Shown piece after piece: positions 9,351-20,909 of a stretch of 64,000 nucleotides of DNA (position 1 is its first letter; every line of letters starts with the position of its first letter). The notes beneath the pieces were generated by a model. It had not been told where the DNA came from. It saw only the letters and a list, made by a program, of their open reading frames with translations, and searched no databases. Position numbers and translations under genes: made by a program. This DNA is from Mastigamoeba balamuthi (Eukaryota; Evosea; Mastigamoebida; Mastigamoebidae), in assembly GCA_902651635.1 (NCBI GenBank), contig CACRSC010000032.1, positions 116,696 through 180,695 on the forward strand, in the 5' to 3' direction.

Positions 9351-11184
9351 ATGGGCGACTTCGAGGCCGTGGCTGGCGAGCCCTTCACCGCGCTGCCCCG
9401 CTCCATCGAGGGCCCCAAGATGCTCTCCCTCGGCCGCTACCAGGCAACCCCCCCCACCACCGCTCCTCCCACCGGGTCTCCACCGAGTCTCGACGGGTCT
9501 TCACCGGGTCTCGACGAGTCTGACGACGGGTCTCGGGACGGGTCTCAACAGAAGGCCAAGTTCAAGTGGTCGCCAGAGGACGTGTTCTGCTGCGCGTGCG
9601 CGGCGGTGGAGAAGACGTACCATGACGTGGCGTGCGGGGAGCTGCAGCCCGTCCGCGAGAGCGGCGCGCCGACGCTGGGCCTGCGCCTGGGCACCGTCGT
9701 CTGCACCGACAGCCCCCAGATGCCCCTCGGCGTCATCGTCGACCTCCAGTTCTACCCGCGCGCCAAGAAGCGCGTCGCCTGCCCCGCCAGCGATCGCGAA
9801 ATGTATCGGACTAACATTTCCAGGAAATGCCTGCGCCACGTCACGTGTCGCGTCCGGGGCGGGCGTTGGCGATCGCTCGCGCGCGCGCAGGGCCGTGGCG
9901 ATGCTGCTGGCGGTGCGGCCGGCGGACGAGGAGGAGAAGAAGCGCGTGCGCTCCAAGGCGGCTGCGGGGGCGGGGGCGCCGGCGGGGGGCGTGTTCCCGC
10001 TGGTGTGGAGCAACGGCGTCGCCCCTGACGTGGCGACGGGGGCCATCACGGGGGTGCGGGGCCACGTGTCGGACTACGGCCCCGACGACGAGATGTTCGA
10101 GGCGGTGCTGCGCTCGTGGGGCTACCACTACATCGCCGACGCGCACCGCGTGTTCATGACGATGCCCACGTCAGAGCGCGCGGAGCTCTGGCAGCGCCAG
10201 GTGGCGCAGTACATGGCCGAGGGCTACATCGACAGCAGAGAGCTCGCCGAGACCCCGCAGCTCGTCGCGGACCTCATGGAAAAATACCTCCGCGTGGGCT
10301 GGCCGCCCTCGCGCAGGCCCGACGACGACGCCGCCGCGCAGCCCCGCCAGCGCCGCTCCAGGGGGGGCAAGCGCCCGGCGACCGCCAGCAGCGACGACGA
10401 GACCGAGGAGGAGGCCCCCGCCGCCGCTGAGGCCGCGAAGAAGCCTCCGCCCCCTCCCACGCCCCCCGCACCCGCCGCACCCGCCGCGCCTGCAGCGCCA
10501 GCGGCTCCGGCTCCGGCGACGACGAGGCCGCGGCGCACGAGCTCGGCCGTCAAGGAGGACGAGGAGGCCGCCGCTGCAGCGCCCAAGAAGCGCGCGCGCA
10601 CGCCCAGGAAGGAGCAGCAGCAGCAGGAGGAGGCCAGGGAGCAGCAGGCGCAGACGCCGCGCGAGGCCAAGAAGCGCCGCACGGCCTCGCGCAGGGACGC
10701 CAAGGAGGAGCCCGACGCCTCGCCGGCGGCGGCGGCGGAGCACGAGCCCTCTGCGGCCGTGGGGCCCATGCAGGACGACGACTACGAGGTCCACGCGCCC
10801 AAGAAGCAGCTGCGCGAGAGGAAGCAGCAGTCGCCCAAGGCACAGCAGCCGCAGCAGGCGACGCCGCCACAGCAGCAGCAGGGGCAGCAGCAGCAGCAGG
10901 GGCGGATGGAGGTGGAGGGGGAGGAGAGAGCGGACAGCAGGGAGAGGGCGCTGAGCTCGGGGGTCGTGCACAGCGACGCGATGCAGCGCGACACGCTGCG
11001 CAGGATACAGGACAGCATCGACAACCTCGCGCTGCGCATGACCTCGTCGCTGGGCACGATCGACAATAGCCTCTGCCGCCTCGCTTCGAACGTCGCGGCC
11101 CTCGAGAGGCGCGTCGGCCTGCTCGAGGAGCACAAGAGGGACAAGGCGGCGCGCGACGACGACAGCACCGCCGAGTCGAAATGA
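9351..11184 (+). CDS. Unrecognised nuclear-type protein with low-complexity middle and C-terminal coiled coil
   Basis: Two reading frames with strong host coding character are joined by a proposed 46-base intron (9845-9890, GTGTCG to GCGCAG), giving 9351-9844 plus 9891-11184 (595 aa). A TACTAAC-like word with a good acceptor at about 9810-9822 suggests an alternative or extra intron, so this region is uncertain. The N-terminal folded part contains WSPEDVFCCACAAVEK and FYPRAKKR. A second helical block follows (SERAELWQRQVAQYMAEGYI). Then come long Ala/Pro, Gln, and Lys/Arg stretches with several NLS-like clusters (KKRARTPRK), and a final coiled coil (LRRIQDSIDNLALRM, then NVAALERRVGLLEEH). No domain recognised. 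Confidence 0.6.
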
Positions 11185-11729
11185 GCCCGCCACCCCCCCC
11201 GCACCCCCCCCTTTCCCCCAACTGCCCGCCCGACCCCCGGGGATCAGGTGTGAGCCCATGTTTTCGGACCCGCTCTTCCTTTTTGGTTGGCAGTTGTCAC
11301 CCACGAACGAACCAAGGCACATACACACACCCTTATACTCACCTGCCGCTCTCTCACGACGGCAATTCTGGACTGAGGCACACTCGCCGTCGTTGCCCCT
11401 TGAGACAGTCTTTTTCTGGCTTGTTTGCTCAATTTGTGTTGACTGGGTCCGCATTCCCCACCACCCCCTCCCAGAGACGCACGCGCTCGGCCTCAGTCAT
11501 CCAGCCATCGGACACGAGCCGACCAGCGCTCCCCCGCGAGAGCCCCAGGGGCACATAGACATGTGTGCAGACTCATATTCAATCGTCGTCGTGTGCGTAG
11601 TCGCGTGCGCGGGTTGGCCTTCGTGGCGCGCGCACGCCCGCCGAGGCAGCGAGCGCCCACCGTGCGTGCGCTCCCCCCTTCCCCCCCCTCACAGGCTGCC
11701 CGCGCGAGAGGGGCCCCGTGCAGCGAGCG
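11185..11729. other. 3' flanks of two convergent genes, no supported gene
   Basis: The plus-strand gene ends at 11184 and the minus-strand WD40 gene ends at 11730. The 545 bases between are C-rich and hold no convincing coding sequence. Confidence 0.5.
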
Positions 11730-12347
11730 CTACGACGGGTCGTCGTCGACGCTCGCCGAGCCGCCCGAGATGGACCACGCGGCCGTGCCGCTCTTCGTGA
11801 CGCCTGCGTCGTCGGGGTCGTCGGCCCGCGTGCCCCCGACCGTGTGCAGCGCCACGCAGCAGCCGTCGCTGCCGCTGGCGACGGCGCACTCGTCCCAGCT
11901 GACCGCCACCGTCCGCACGGGCCACTGGTGCGCCCCGGGCAGCTGGCACACGAGCGGACTGCCACGCCGCACGTCCCACACGCGTATCTGTGCCGAGAAG
12001 GTCAGCACTCGCATGCGTGCGTGCGGGCTGGGGGGGCCAGAGGCCAGTGGGCTGGGCGGGCACGTTGAAGTCCTCGCCGCCGCTGACGATCATCCCCGAG
12101 GGCGTCCAGATGGCGTAGGCGCCCTCGCCCTTGTTCATCGAGTCGGCGTCGTCGTGCAGGTCGGGCGCGGCTGCCGAGGAGAGCAAGTGAGGACAGGCGA
12201 GAGAGGGAGACCGAGAAGGGGGCCACCTTCGTGCGGGAGGACCACGAGGGGGACGGAGCAGAACCGCGTGTCGTAGACCCACACGTTGTTCTTGCTCTCG
12301 GTCGCGACCAGGAAGTAGTTGTCGCACGGGCTGCGGCACGTCAGCCA

Positions 12348-12405
<58 letters not shown>

Positions 12406-14510
12406 GGGCGCGGAGCAGAGCACCTGAAGGACAGCGTCGCGAGGTCGCTGCGGGGGGAGAACGCGGCCACCGAGGAGCGCTGGCGCAGGTCCCAGAGGCA
12501 GACGCCCCCCGCACAGTCGCCCGTGCCCACGACCTTGTGCCAGTGGGCAAAGCGCGCCACAGAGACGCCGTGGCCGTGGTGCAGCGACGTCTGCGAGGGC
12601 TTCTGGGCGCCGACGTCGGCGACGAGCGCGGAGCCCTCGTCAGAGGCGACCACGACGAGGTGCGAGAGGCCCGAGGACGCGGGGCCAAAGTCGATGTCGT
12701 TGAACATGCCGTGCTTGCACTCGAGCAGGTGCGAGCTCGAGTTGGTCACCACGTTGAAGACACTCAAGAAGCCCGTGGTGTGCTCCTTCTTTCTGCACAG
12801 ACACCACAGCATAAGAAAAACAAAGTGCTTCTTTAATTTCATTTGTTTTGTGCATATTCATGATGTGAAGATGAATAGAGAAGCACTGCAGATACAATCA
12901 ATTGTACAAAGATACATTCAAATAATTGTACAGTTGCATGTTATGAGCAAAAATAACCCAAAGAAGGTTAAACCAAATTAGGGAAAACAACAAAATACTA
13001 TGAATGCAAAAGTTACTAGAATAAGAAAAAACATGAATGAATAAAAAAGAAAAAGAAACCGAACTGTGAGCATAAAATCTAGAAAAAAGCACTTGGTCCA
13101 AAAAGAAAGAAAGACAGAGATTAAAAACATGATTATTTCCAATATTAATAGAGTACGTACACCTTACTGTTGAGGGTAGCAACTACATCATCATTTGAAG
13201 GGCACACAGCAAGCCTGTTGACCACGGTCTTGGCTCCAACCTGGAACTGGGTCCTCTGCACCATGCTGCTGTCTCCAATACTCCACACAGCAAAAGTCCC
13301 ATCATAGCTTGCTGTGTAGGCCCTCTCCCCATCTCCAGCAAACTGGACCTCCGACACAGTGTGCCCCTCATGCCCATCAAGTGGCCTGTTTTAGGATGAA
13401 TAAGATGTAAGAAATATAAATATGAAAAGAAATATATTCTTAAGGTCTACTCATCAAAATGAAGTAGAACATAACTGTGATCAAAACAGAAACTAAATTC
13501 CCCAAGAAATAAGTAAAAAGTTCTTATGAAATTAACATTAGTTTTTTAGAAATGAGGGATACAAAAATTATCAACCTTAAGAAATAAAACAACTTTTCAA
13601 GTTTATTGGGTGTGTGTGTACACAACAGAGGAAAAAGTAAGCAAAAGTAGTGGAATGATCAGCAAGAAATCCTCTTGCCCCATAGAAACGCAAAGAAGAA
13701 AGGAAGAAGAAGAAGCTGCCGGGGACTTCCCCCAAATCAATTGACAGGGGCAGCAGCAGCGCTCTCGCACCTGTACGTCCCCTCCTCGAGGTCGTAGAGC
13801 ACCGCGCTGTACCCGGGCATGGGGGCTGCGCCGCCCCTGGTGCCCGTGCGCCCCACAGAGCCCACGAGCATCATGGGCCGCGGCGCACGCTCGGGGCTGA
13901 GCTTCACGTCCGTGATGCTCCCCGACGAGTCGTGCGCAGTCCCCGCCACCCGCATCGCGCTGTACGGGCTCCACCCGGCGGCAGCACGGCCCGCCCCGAG
14001 CTCGCGCAGCATCAGGCAGCGGGCGGCAGAGCCCGCGGAGGCGGCAAGATTCCCCGCGGGAATATCTTCCGCGGGGTGAATCTCTGGATTCGGGGCGCGA
14101 ATCTCCGGCGCGGAATCTTCGGGGGTTCCGGGAACCGCGCGGGCGCGCGCGCGGGCGTCGAGCAGGCGCAGGACCTCGCGCAGGCGCTGGACCTGCACGT
14201 GCAGCTGGCTCTGCAGCGCCGGCAGCTTGCGCCGGGGCTGCGCGGGCTGCCGCGCGAACTCCCGCGGCTCGACGCGGCGCTGCGGCGGCGGAGATTGCGG
14301 TATCTCCTGCTGACGTGGCTGCTGCGGGGGTGGCGGTGGCGGTGCGAGTGGGAGTGGGAGTGGGAGTGGCGGCGGCGGCGCGGAGATGCGGAGCGAGAAG
14401 ACGCGGGCGAGGCGCGCGAGGTCCGACGTGTCCGCCGAGTACACGCGCTCGGCGAGGCTGTCGCCCAGCCGGAGGAGCGCCGGCGTGACAGCGCTGTCGC
14501 TTCGCCGCAT
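11730..14510 (-). CDS. WD40-repeat protein (6 exons, about 598 aa)
   Basis: Exons on the minus strand: 14510-13771, 13385-13163, 12788-12424, 12330-12227, 12170-12064 and 11987-11730. Phases agree throughout. Junctions restore WD repeats: EEGTYR joins PLDGHEGHTVSEVQFAGDG, ATLSFS joins PCDNYFLVATESKNNVWVYD, and GGEDFN joins IRVWDVRRG. The acceptor of the third exon (12788 or 12792) is the weakest point. The N-terminal exon (246 codons) has a helical start, a Pro-rich stretch and the first propeller blade. At least five further blades follow. A beta-propeller scaffold is certain as a fold; the partners are unknown. The intron at 12331-12423 holds a 57-base C/G homopolymer. It is head to head with the PIF1 gene, 301 bases apart. 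Confidence 0.8.
12348..12404. repeat. 57-base G homopolymer within a 93-base intron
   Basis: An uninterrupted run of G on the plus strand (C in the WD40 transcript) between donor and acceptor of intron 3. It acts as an extreme polypyrimidine tract in the mRNA sense, and on the plus strand it could form G-quadruplex structure. Length in the assembly may be inexact. Confidence 0.95.
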
Positions 14511-14811
14511 CTCTTCGTGGCCGTGCGCGCGCCGCGCGGGAATTTTTGTGGGGTCTTGACGAAGATATTGGCTCCAGGAGAGAGAGAGAATCTATCGAAT
14601 CCAGAGATTTTTGGCGCCATTTGGGCTTCACAAACACCAGTTTAGTTATTTTTTTTCGAGGATCTGAGGGGTGTCTGGTCTGACTGCGAGGGCTCATAGC
14701 GGCGTGTTCGTCTGTCCGTGCGTTGCACGTGGCCACCGCATCTCCGCCGCCCGAACCCCGCGACACAGCCACACCACTGCTCGCCGAGCGTGCGCCGCGT
14801 GCCGCCGAGCC
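14511..14811. promoter_or_regulatory. Bidirectional promoter region between WD40 and PIF1 genes
   Basis: 301 bases separate the two start codons. It contains a T-rich run near 14648 and a GAGA-type run near 14580, with no clear TATA box. Confidence 0.45.
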
Positions 14812-17800
14812 ATGGGGACGCCTGTCAAGCTCGGGCGCCTCAAAGAACTCGAGACAGACCGTTCGTCCCCCCTGCGATTCCCACTCACACTCCCACAGCC
14901 ACTCCCACTCCCCCCAGCCGATGCCACTTCGCTCAGCCGCCCCGTGCAGCCAGCGCCAACGCCGCCGAGCTGCAGGAGATGCTCGCGGACCCTCGCAGCG
15001 TCACGTGCGTGCGCCGCCGCTGCGTCCGCGCGCTCGCCGCCGCCCGCCGCGCCGCCGCGCTGCTCTCGCACTTCCGCTCCGAGGACGAGTGAGCCTCTTT
15101 ATGACGTCATAACACAAACGGGTGCCGCCGTGCTGACCGCGGGGCCGCCGACGCGGTGGTGGCGTCGCGCAGCGCGGCGGTGAAGGAGGAGGTGCTGCGG
15201 TCGCTGCGGGAGGCGGGGCTCTCGGGGGAGCCCGGCGTGCAGGACCTCGCGCGCGAGGTGTCCTCGGACGACGCCCCTGAGGAGCTCTGCGTGCGCGCCG
15301 CAGCCTCGAGACTCTTGCAGCCGTCGTCTTCGTCGTCGGTTTCGTCGTCGGTTTCGTTGTCGTCTTCGTCGTCGACTTGCAGGGCAGCAGCGGTGGCGGC
15401 GGCCGCAGAGGAGCCTGAGCGGAGGCGGCTGTCGCTGCTGGCAGAGGAGCTGAGGGCCGTGGCCGTGTCCGACGCCGACGCTTCGAGGAAGCGCAAGCAG
15501 TCGACGCTGCTCAGGCGCGCAGCCGACTCAATTGACTCTGCGCGCTCACGTTCCCTCCCTCTCTCTCGCTGTCCCGCTGTCCCCTCCCTCGCGCACAGCT
15601 TCTTCGGGCAGCCAGCGCCCAAGAGGCTCAACACGGGCGCCCCGCCGGCTGCCCGCGGGCCTGGGACGGGCGCGGGCGCTGCGGGCCGCGAGGCGCAGGG
15701 GGAGGAGGAGGTCGAGGTGCTCGACGCGCCGCCCCCGCTGCGCAGGCGGCCGGCGCCCACGCCGGTGCGCGCTGCCGGGGCCCCTGGCCCGCGCCAGACG
15801 TCCCCGCCGCCGCTGCCGCCACGGGCGCAGGGGCCCGACGACGTGTGGGACCTGCGCACGCCGACGTCGACGCCGCCGCCGCCGTCGCAGGCGCCGACGA
15901 CGGCCGCGGCCGCAGGGCAGCAGCAGAGCGAGACGACGCCGGAGAACCCCATCCAGATCGACGACGACGACGGCGGCGGCGACGAGGGGGCGGGCGACGA
16001 GTCGCACGACGAGGAGGAGGTCGTGAGCCTCGTGGTGCCCCTCAGCGTCAAGCTCCGCGAGGCAGCGGCTCCGCAGAGCCCCGCGCAGGCGGCAGGCAGC
16101 CAGGCGCCCGCAGCAGCCGCCCCCGAGCGCGCGTGGAAGCCCAGCGCCACGTCGCTGCAGCCCTACGCCAGCAGAGACCTCCACCCGCTCTCCCGCGCCC
16201 GCGGTGTGCTCTCTGTCGGCGCTGCGCGGCCGCAGGAGAAGAAGCGGGCGAAGCCACAGCAGCAGCAGCAGCAGCAGCGCGGGGGCAGCGGGGGCGGCCA
16301 GAGGGTGAGGGCGAGGCCCAGGAGGGACGAGGGGGCGAGGCTGTCGGCGGACCAGAGGCAGGTGCTCGAGCACGCGCTGGCGGGCGGGTCGTTCTTCTTC
16401 ACGGGGGCCGCGGGCAGCGGCAAGTCGTTCCTGCTGCGCCACATGGCCGCCGTGCTCGAGGAACTCTACCCGGGGCAGGTCTTCGTCACGGCCAGCACGG
16501 GCACCGCCGCCTGCGGCATCGGCGGCGTCACGGTCCACTCGTTCGCTGTGCGCCTCCCCCGCTGCACTGTTGGGTCGCCCCGGGGAGTGACGGGCGGCGG
16601 GGGCTGCGCGGGGGGTGGCGTGCAGGGCATCGGCATCGGGGAGGGCGAGAAGGAGGTGCTGGCGCGGAGGGTCATGTCACAGAAGGCCAGCACCAGGTGG
16701 TTCACGTGCAAGGTGCTCTTCATCGACGAGGTCTCGATGGTCAGGTGCGGCCTCTCTCCCTCCACGGCACCCGACGTCGCCACCGCCGCCGGTGCCGGCG
16801 CTGTTGTGGCCTTAGTAGAGGACCAAATCGCCTTGCCGGCCCCACGGCGGGTGCAATTGATTCTGCGGCATTTAAACAGTTGGGGGTGTGTGTACTGAGC
16901 GTTTGCTGTAAGGCCCTGCCAGCTACTGAGGACCACATCCATTTCGAATACAGTTGACAAGCACAGAGCTCTCGCTCTCTTTTCCTATCGCGCGGACGGC
17001 ATCCCTAAGCTGCTGTGCTGACTACCGGCTTTTTGCGTGCAGCGGGGAGCTCTTTGAGAAGCTCGAGTACGTGGCGCGCGCGGTGCGCAAGTCGGTGGAG
17101 CCGTTTGGGGGCATACAGGTCATCCTGTGCGGCGACTTCTTCCAGCTGCCGCCCGTGCTCGGCGCCAAGGAGCGCAAGCTGTGCTTCGAGGCGGCGTGCT
17201 GGAACGACGTCGTCAAGCAGTCGTTCCAGCTGACGACGATCTTCCGCCAGCGCGACAGGGACTTCATCGAGATGCTCGAGGAGATCAGGACGGGAGACGT
17301 CTCGACCGAGACCTGGCGGAAGCTCGACATGTGCTCGCAGCGCCTGCCCTCGACCGAGCCCACCACCAAGCTCTGTGCGTACACCACGCCATGTTGTCTC
17401 GTTGCAAGCCCTCGTCTTTCATGGGAGGTGTATTTTTGTGATCTCCGACCAGCCAGCAGGTCGAGTTGCTTGCCTTATCCATTTTTCTAGGGCTTTAAAC
17501 GAGCCAAAAAGCTCTAATTTTGCAATTGCTCCATGCTAATTGCTTTCTTCCAAGCTTATGCTCTCGGACTGCGTTTGTCTTGTTCGTAAGTTGTGGTTTT
17601 GTATGCTTGCCTCCGTGATGAGGACGGGAGAATCAACTGAACACCTGGCTCCGTTCCACTACTGTAGAGCGCTGCCCATAGCCAACCCAACGCGAACACA
17701 CTGACATGATTCGTCACAGTCCCGCACAGGAACACGGTGGACACAGAGAACCACATGAAGCTCGACCAACTCCCAGTGCGTGTGCACTCCGCCGCACTGC

Positions 17801-18794
17801 CTCTGACAGCGGCGTTCCCACGCCAGGGGGAGAAGTACGTGTTCGTGTCGGAGGACTGGGCCAAGACCGACAGCTTCCAGAAGGCGCTGGACAACGGGCA
17901 GCTGCCCAAGGAGCTGCACCTCAAGGTCGGCAGCCAGGTCGTGCTTCTCAAGAACATGGACTTTGAGTCGGGCCTCGTCAACGGCGCCCTTGGCACTGTC
18001 GTGCGTCCCCCGCCCTCGCTGGCACTGTTCCCGGAACTCATCTCCGCGCAGCTCGAGTTCGGCCCAAGGAGTGCCGAGACAGGCCTTCCCGGGGAGGTCC
18101 GGGTCAAGTTCCAGCACACGGTGCAGACGCTGGTGCCCGAGGTATGCGCCAGCACCGCACCTGCCCGCCCCGGACTCACTGCACTGCCCCCCGTGTGCGC
18201 GTGCAGGACACATCCATCGAGGTGGGAGGAATGGTGGTTGCCACGCGGAAGCAGTTCCCTCTGAAGCTCGCCTGGGCCCTCAGGTGCGACTCTGCCCCCC
18301 GCCCGTTGCTGTAGGGGGGTTTCTACGGGAAGGGCGCTGACTCGCGTGCCGCCTGCCACACAGCATTCACAAGAGCCAGGGGATGACTCTACCACGGGTG
18401 GAGCTGAGCCTCGAGAACGTGCGTTCCGGATACTATTTGAGATGCCAAAGAACTGACGCTGGGTTCCCTCCGCCAGATATTCGCCACTGGGCAGGCCTAC
18501 GTGGCGCTGAGGTACTGCCGCTGCTATGCGCCACCTTGTGGGCGTGGCTACGGTGGCTGCGTGCTCACAGTTGTCCCCCCCACCGTTGCGCTGCAGCCGG
18601 GCGACGTCGCTCGAGGGTATACGAATCATCGGGCGGGTGCCGAGGAACTGCATCAAGAAGCCAGACCCCAGGGTAGGCGCCTGCTCCTCCTGCACGCACA
18701 CGAGGGGTGGGAGGGACCTGCGCTCTGATCCCCTCACCACCGCTGGCTCGTGCAGGTCATCGCGTTTTACAAGAATCTCGTGTCGCTGAGCTGA
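14812..18794 (+). CDS. PIF1: PIF1-family DNA helicase (10 exons, about 931 aa)
   Basis: Exons: 14812-14860, 14950-15088, 15173-16744, 17043-17374, 17720-18141, 18207-18283, 18364-18418, 18477-18511, 18597-18672 and 18756-18794. All phases match. Seen in order: Walker A GAAGSGKS (about residue 474), ASTGTAACGIGG (motif Ia), FIDEVSM (Walker B, about 581), VILCGDFFQLPPV (motif III), then FPHRNTVDTEN, KVGSQVVLLKN, VNGALGTVV, IHKSQGMT (motif V) and YVALSRATSLEGIRI (motif VI). This is the full set of superfamily 1B PIF1 signatures, 5'-3' helicases acting in telomere, mitochondrial and G-quadruplex maintenance. The N-terminal 470 residues are Ser-, Ala- and acid-rich and not conserved; exon 3 could hide an in-phase intron. 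Four donors are GTGCG. Confidence 0.9.
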
Positions 18795-19263
18795 GAGGGG
18801 AGGGCAGCAACCTGCCCAAGTCAACTATCCGCATTTATACTCTTCGTAGAAGCACCTGGAGTGCCCTGATGCCTGCAGCGGCCACCCGTCGAGCAAGCTG
18901 CCGGCAGTTGCCCCCACCAGAACACCCGAAATGCTGGGAAGGACGGACGAGAGGTGGGCGGATGGGGGAATCCAAGGAGAGGGTCAGCTGGCTTCCCGCT
19001 CTCTGTTGCTCTGCAGCAATCGCTAGGCCGGCAGCTTTAACAAGTGCAGCGGTCTCCACTCCCGGATTGCGGCGAGCACCTGGCTCACGCCGACGCCGTG
19101 CAGAAAGCAGCGACAAAAAGGCACTAGCGGCTGGTCACTGAGGAGCTCTCTCAGGCCATGCGGGTGATGCACCCCTTTGTTTGTCTCATTCATCCCCGTC
19201 TGTTCTCAGCACGAGGCCCCGAGTAGCATACATCTTAGCAACGGCCCATCCGGGAGGCAGACA
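18795..19263. other. 3' flanks of convergent genes, no supported gene
   Basis: Between the PIF1 stop and the stop of the minus-strand methyltransferase. Short frames on both strands are not supported. Confidence 0.5.
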
Positions 19264-20220
19264 TCAGGCACGCAGGGCCAGCAGCACGGTGTAGCCCCAG
19301 AGCCACCGCGACGCGCCCTCGCCCATCTCCTCGCGGGCTGTGCGCTCGAGGTCCGTGAGGCCGAGCTCCTCGCGCGTGGCGCCGCCCTTGAGCGCCGTCT
19401 GCACGCCGCCCTGGCTCTCGGCCAGCGCCACGAGCCGCGCCGCGTCGCCCTCGTCCTCGGCGTGCAGTAGGACCTGGCGCACCCACTCGAAGGCCCCCGC
19501 GGGCGCCTTGGTCCGCAGCGAGTCGGCGTGGCCGCGCTTGTCCCAGCGGCGCACGCGGTCGGTCAGCCCGCGCTCGGCGCTCAGGCGGTCGCCGGCCTGC
19601 TGCACGCGCTCGAACGCCCGCTCGCTGCGCCAGCATCCGGGGATCACCGGCGGCCACGCGCAGTCGACGACCGCCAGCACGCCGCCCGAGCGCAGCAGCC
19701 GCGCGGCCTGCAGTGGTGCGCACAAAATCAAACAAATGAATTCAAAATTAAAAGTAGAAATTAATTTAGTTTTCTCGATTTGGATCGGGAAAAAGAGGGC
19801 GGAGGGCCAGACCTCTGCGAGGGTGGCCGAGGGCTCCATCCAGTGGAAGGCCTGGCTGACCTGGACGACGTCGGCCACGCCCGCGGGCAGCCCCGTCTCG
19901 TGCGCAAACGCCCGCACAAACTCGAGCGGCTGCGGCGACGGCGACGACGACGGCACGTCAGCGGCGGACCTGCGGGCCTGGCCGAGCATGTCGGCGCAGG
20001 GGTCGACGCAGACGACGCGGGCGCGCGGGTGGGCGAGGGCCCAGGGGCGGGCGCTGAGGCCCGTGCCGCTGCCGAGGTCGACGAGCGTCCGGAGCTCCGC
20101 CCCGCGCGGGCCGACGTACGCGCAGACGATGTCGACGACGCTGCGCGGCAGCCGCGGGCGCGCCCGGTCGTAGACGTCGGCGAAGCCCTCGAAGCGCTCG
20201 CTGTTGGCCTGCAGGTCCAT
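19264..20220 (-). CDS. SAM-dependent methyltransferase, class I (283 aa)
   Basis: Exons 20220-19813 and 19707-19264 on the minus strand. The AT-rich 105-base intron is in phase and without a stop, so the unspliced frame reads through, but GT and AG borders and the drop in GC mark it. Motif I is VDLGSGTGLSAR (about residue 46), followed by VVCVDPCADML (motif II) and VVQVSQAFHWME (motif IV region) just before the junction, then LRSGGVLAVVD. This order, with the FADVYDRARP start, is typical of Methyltransf_11 and trans-aconitate-methyltransferase-like proteins acting on small molecules. The substrate is not deducible. The end is helical and family-specific. Confidence 0.8.
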   Translation of the reverse strand: MDLQANSERFEGFADVYDRARPRLPRSVVDIVCAYVGPRGAELRTLVDLGSGTGLSARPWALAHPRARVVCVDPCADMLGQARRSAADVPSSSPSPQPLEFVRAFAHETGLPAGVADVVQVSQAFHWMEPSATLAEVWPSALFFPIQIEKTKLISTFNFEFICLILCAPLQAARLLRSGGVLAVVDCAWPPVIPGCWRSERAFERVQQAGDRLSAERGLTDRVRRWDKRGHADSLRTKAPAGAFEWVRQVLLHAEDEGDAARLVALAESQGGVQTALKGGATREELGLTDLERTAREEMGEGASRWLWGYTVLLALRA

Positions 20221-20331
20221 CGGTGGCTACTGCGAACACAATTTTGTGCTGCAAACAAACCCGAAGGAACCGACGTACACCAGCCAGCAGCACAACACAA
20301 CAACGGGAGGAAAAATAGGGAGCCAAAACAA

Positions 20332-20404
20332 CGCTCCCGCTTGGATTTGAACCAAGGACCCTGCGGTTAACAGCCGCATGCACTGCCGACTGTGCTACGG
20401 AAGC
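20332..20404 (-). tRNA. tRNA-Asn (GTT anticodon)
   Basis: The minus-strand sequence folds as a complete cloverleaf. The acceptor pairs GCTTCCG with CGGGAGC (one G-T). The D stem is GCAC/GTGC. The anticodon stem TGCGG/CCGCA holds the loop CTGTTAA with anticodon GTT. The T stem CTTGG/CCAAG encloses TTCAAAT. The discriminator is G and no CCA is encoded. A TTTT run follows within 10 bases as a Pol III terminator. There is no intron. It lies 19 bases beyond the PIG-L stop and 111 bases upstream of the methyltransferase ATG, all on the same strand. Confidence 0.95.
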
Positions 20405-20423
20405 CTCTCACACATCTCGGACC

Positions 20424-20780
20424 CTAGACCCTGAGCAGCGTGTTGGCGTACGAGTACTGCGAGGCGCCGACAAAGAGCCAGCGGAACCAGACGAGCTGGC
20501 TGGGGTGGCGCAGCATGCCGCGCAGGCTCTCGACGAGCGGCCGCGGGCTGCAGACGGCCGTCGCCCGGGGGCCGCGGAGGCCAGCGGCGACCAGCAGCAG
20601 CTCGAGGGCGGCGCCGAGCCACGCGGTGTACTTGAGGGCCAGCGGGGCGCTGCGGAGGAGGTAGAGGGCGGGGGCGGGGCGGCCGTTGTCGGCCAGGCGG
20701 CGGACGTAGAGCTGCGAGCCCAGCGAGGCGGCGATGTGGTTGAGGTGGCCGCTGACGCCGCCCTCGTCAAACGTGAGGAT
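20424..20780 (-). CDS. PIGL: PIG-L, GlcNAc-PI de-N-acetylase, last exon only
   Basis: A 118-residue C-terminal exon opening after a good acceptor. It reads ILTFDEGGVSGHLNHIA and ends with RHPSQLVWFRWLFVGASQYS and a short tail, matching PIG-L proteins, which remove acetate from GlcNAc-PI in the second step of GPI-anchor synthesis at the ER. The conserved His of the SGHLNH motif is present. The N-terminal HPDDE metal-binding motif is missing. The upstream intron runs into a CA-rich satellite and an N at 21201, and no earlier exon is visible on the minus strand before the next gene. The 5' exons are probably lost in the assembly gap. Confidence 0.8.
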   Translation of the reverse strand: MLTFDEGGVSGHLNHIAASLGSQLYVRRLADNGRPAPALYLLRSAPLALKYTAWLGAALELLLVAAGLRGPRATAVCSPRPLVESLRGMLRHPSQLVWFRWLFVGASQYSYANTLLRV

Positions 20781-20909
20781 CTGCGGCAGCAGAGAGCAGC
20801 GAGGTGAGCAACGAGCCCTCTGCGGCTGGCGGCACCAACACCGCGTGCTACTTGCAACAATCTAGCAGCACAGCATTCACACACACCACAGTGCTGTGTA
20901 ACCAACAGA

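Noticed and set aside
10171-11454. Open frame of 427 codons on the minus strand
   Set aside because: Antisense of the unrecognised plus-strand gene; Leu/Arg runs mirror its Gln, Glu and Lys codons.
15546-16538. Open frame of 330 codons on the minus strand opposite PIF1
   Set aside because: Low-complexity shadow of the PIF1 N-terminus and Walker A exon.
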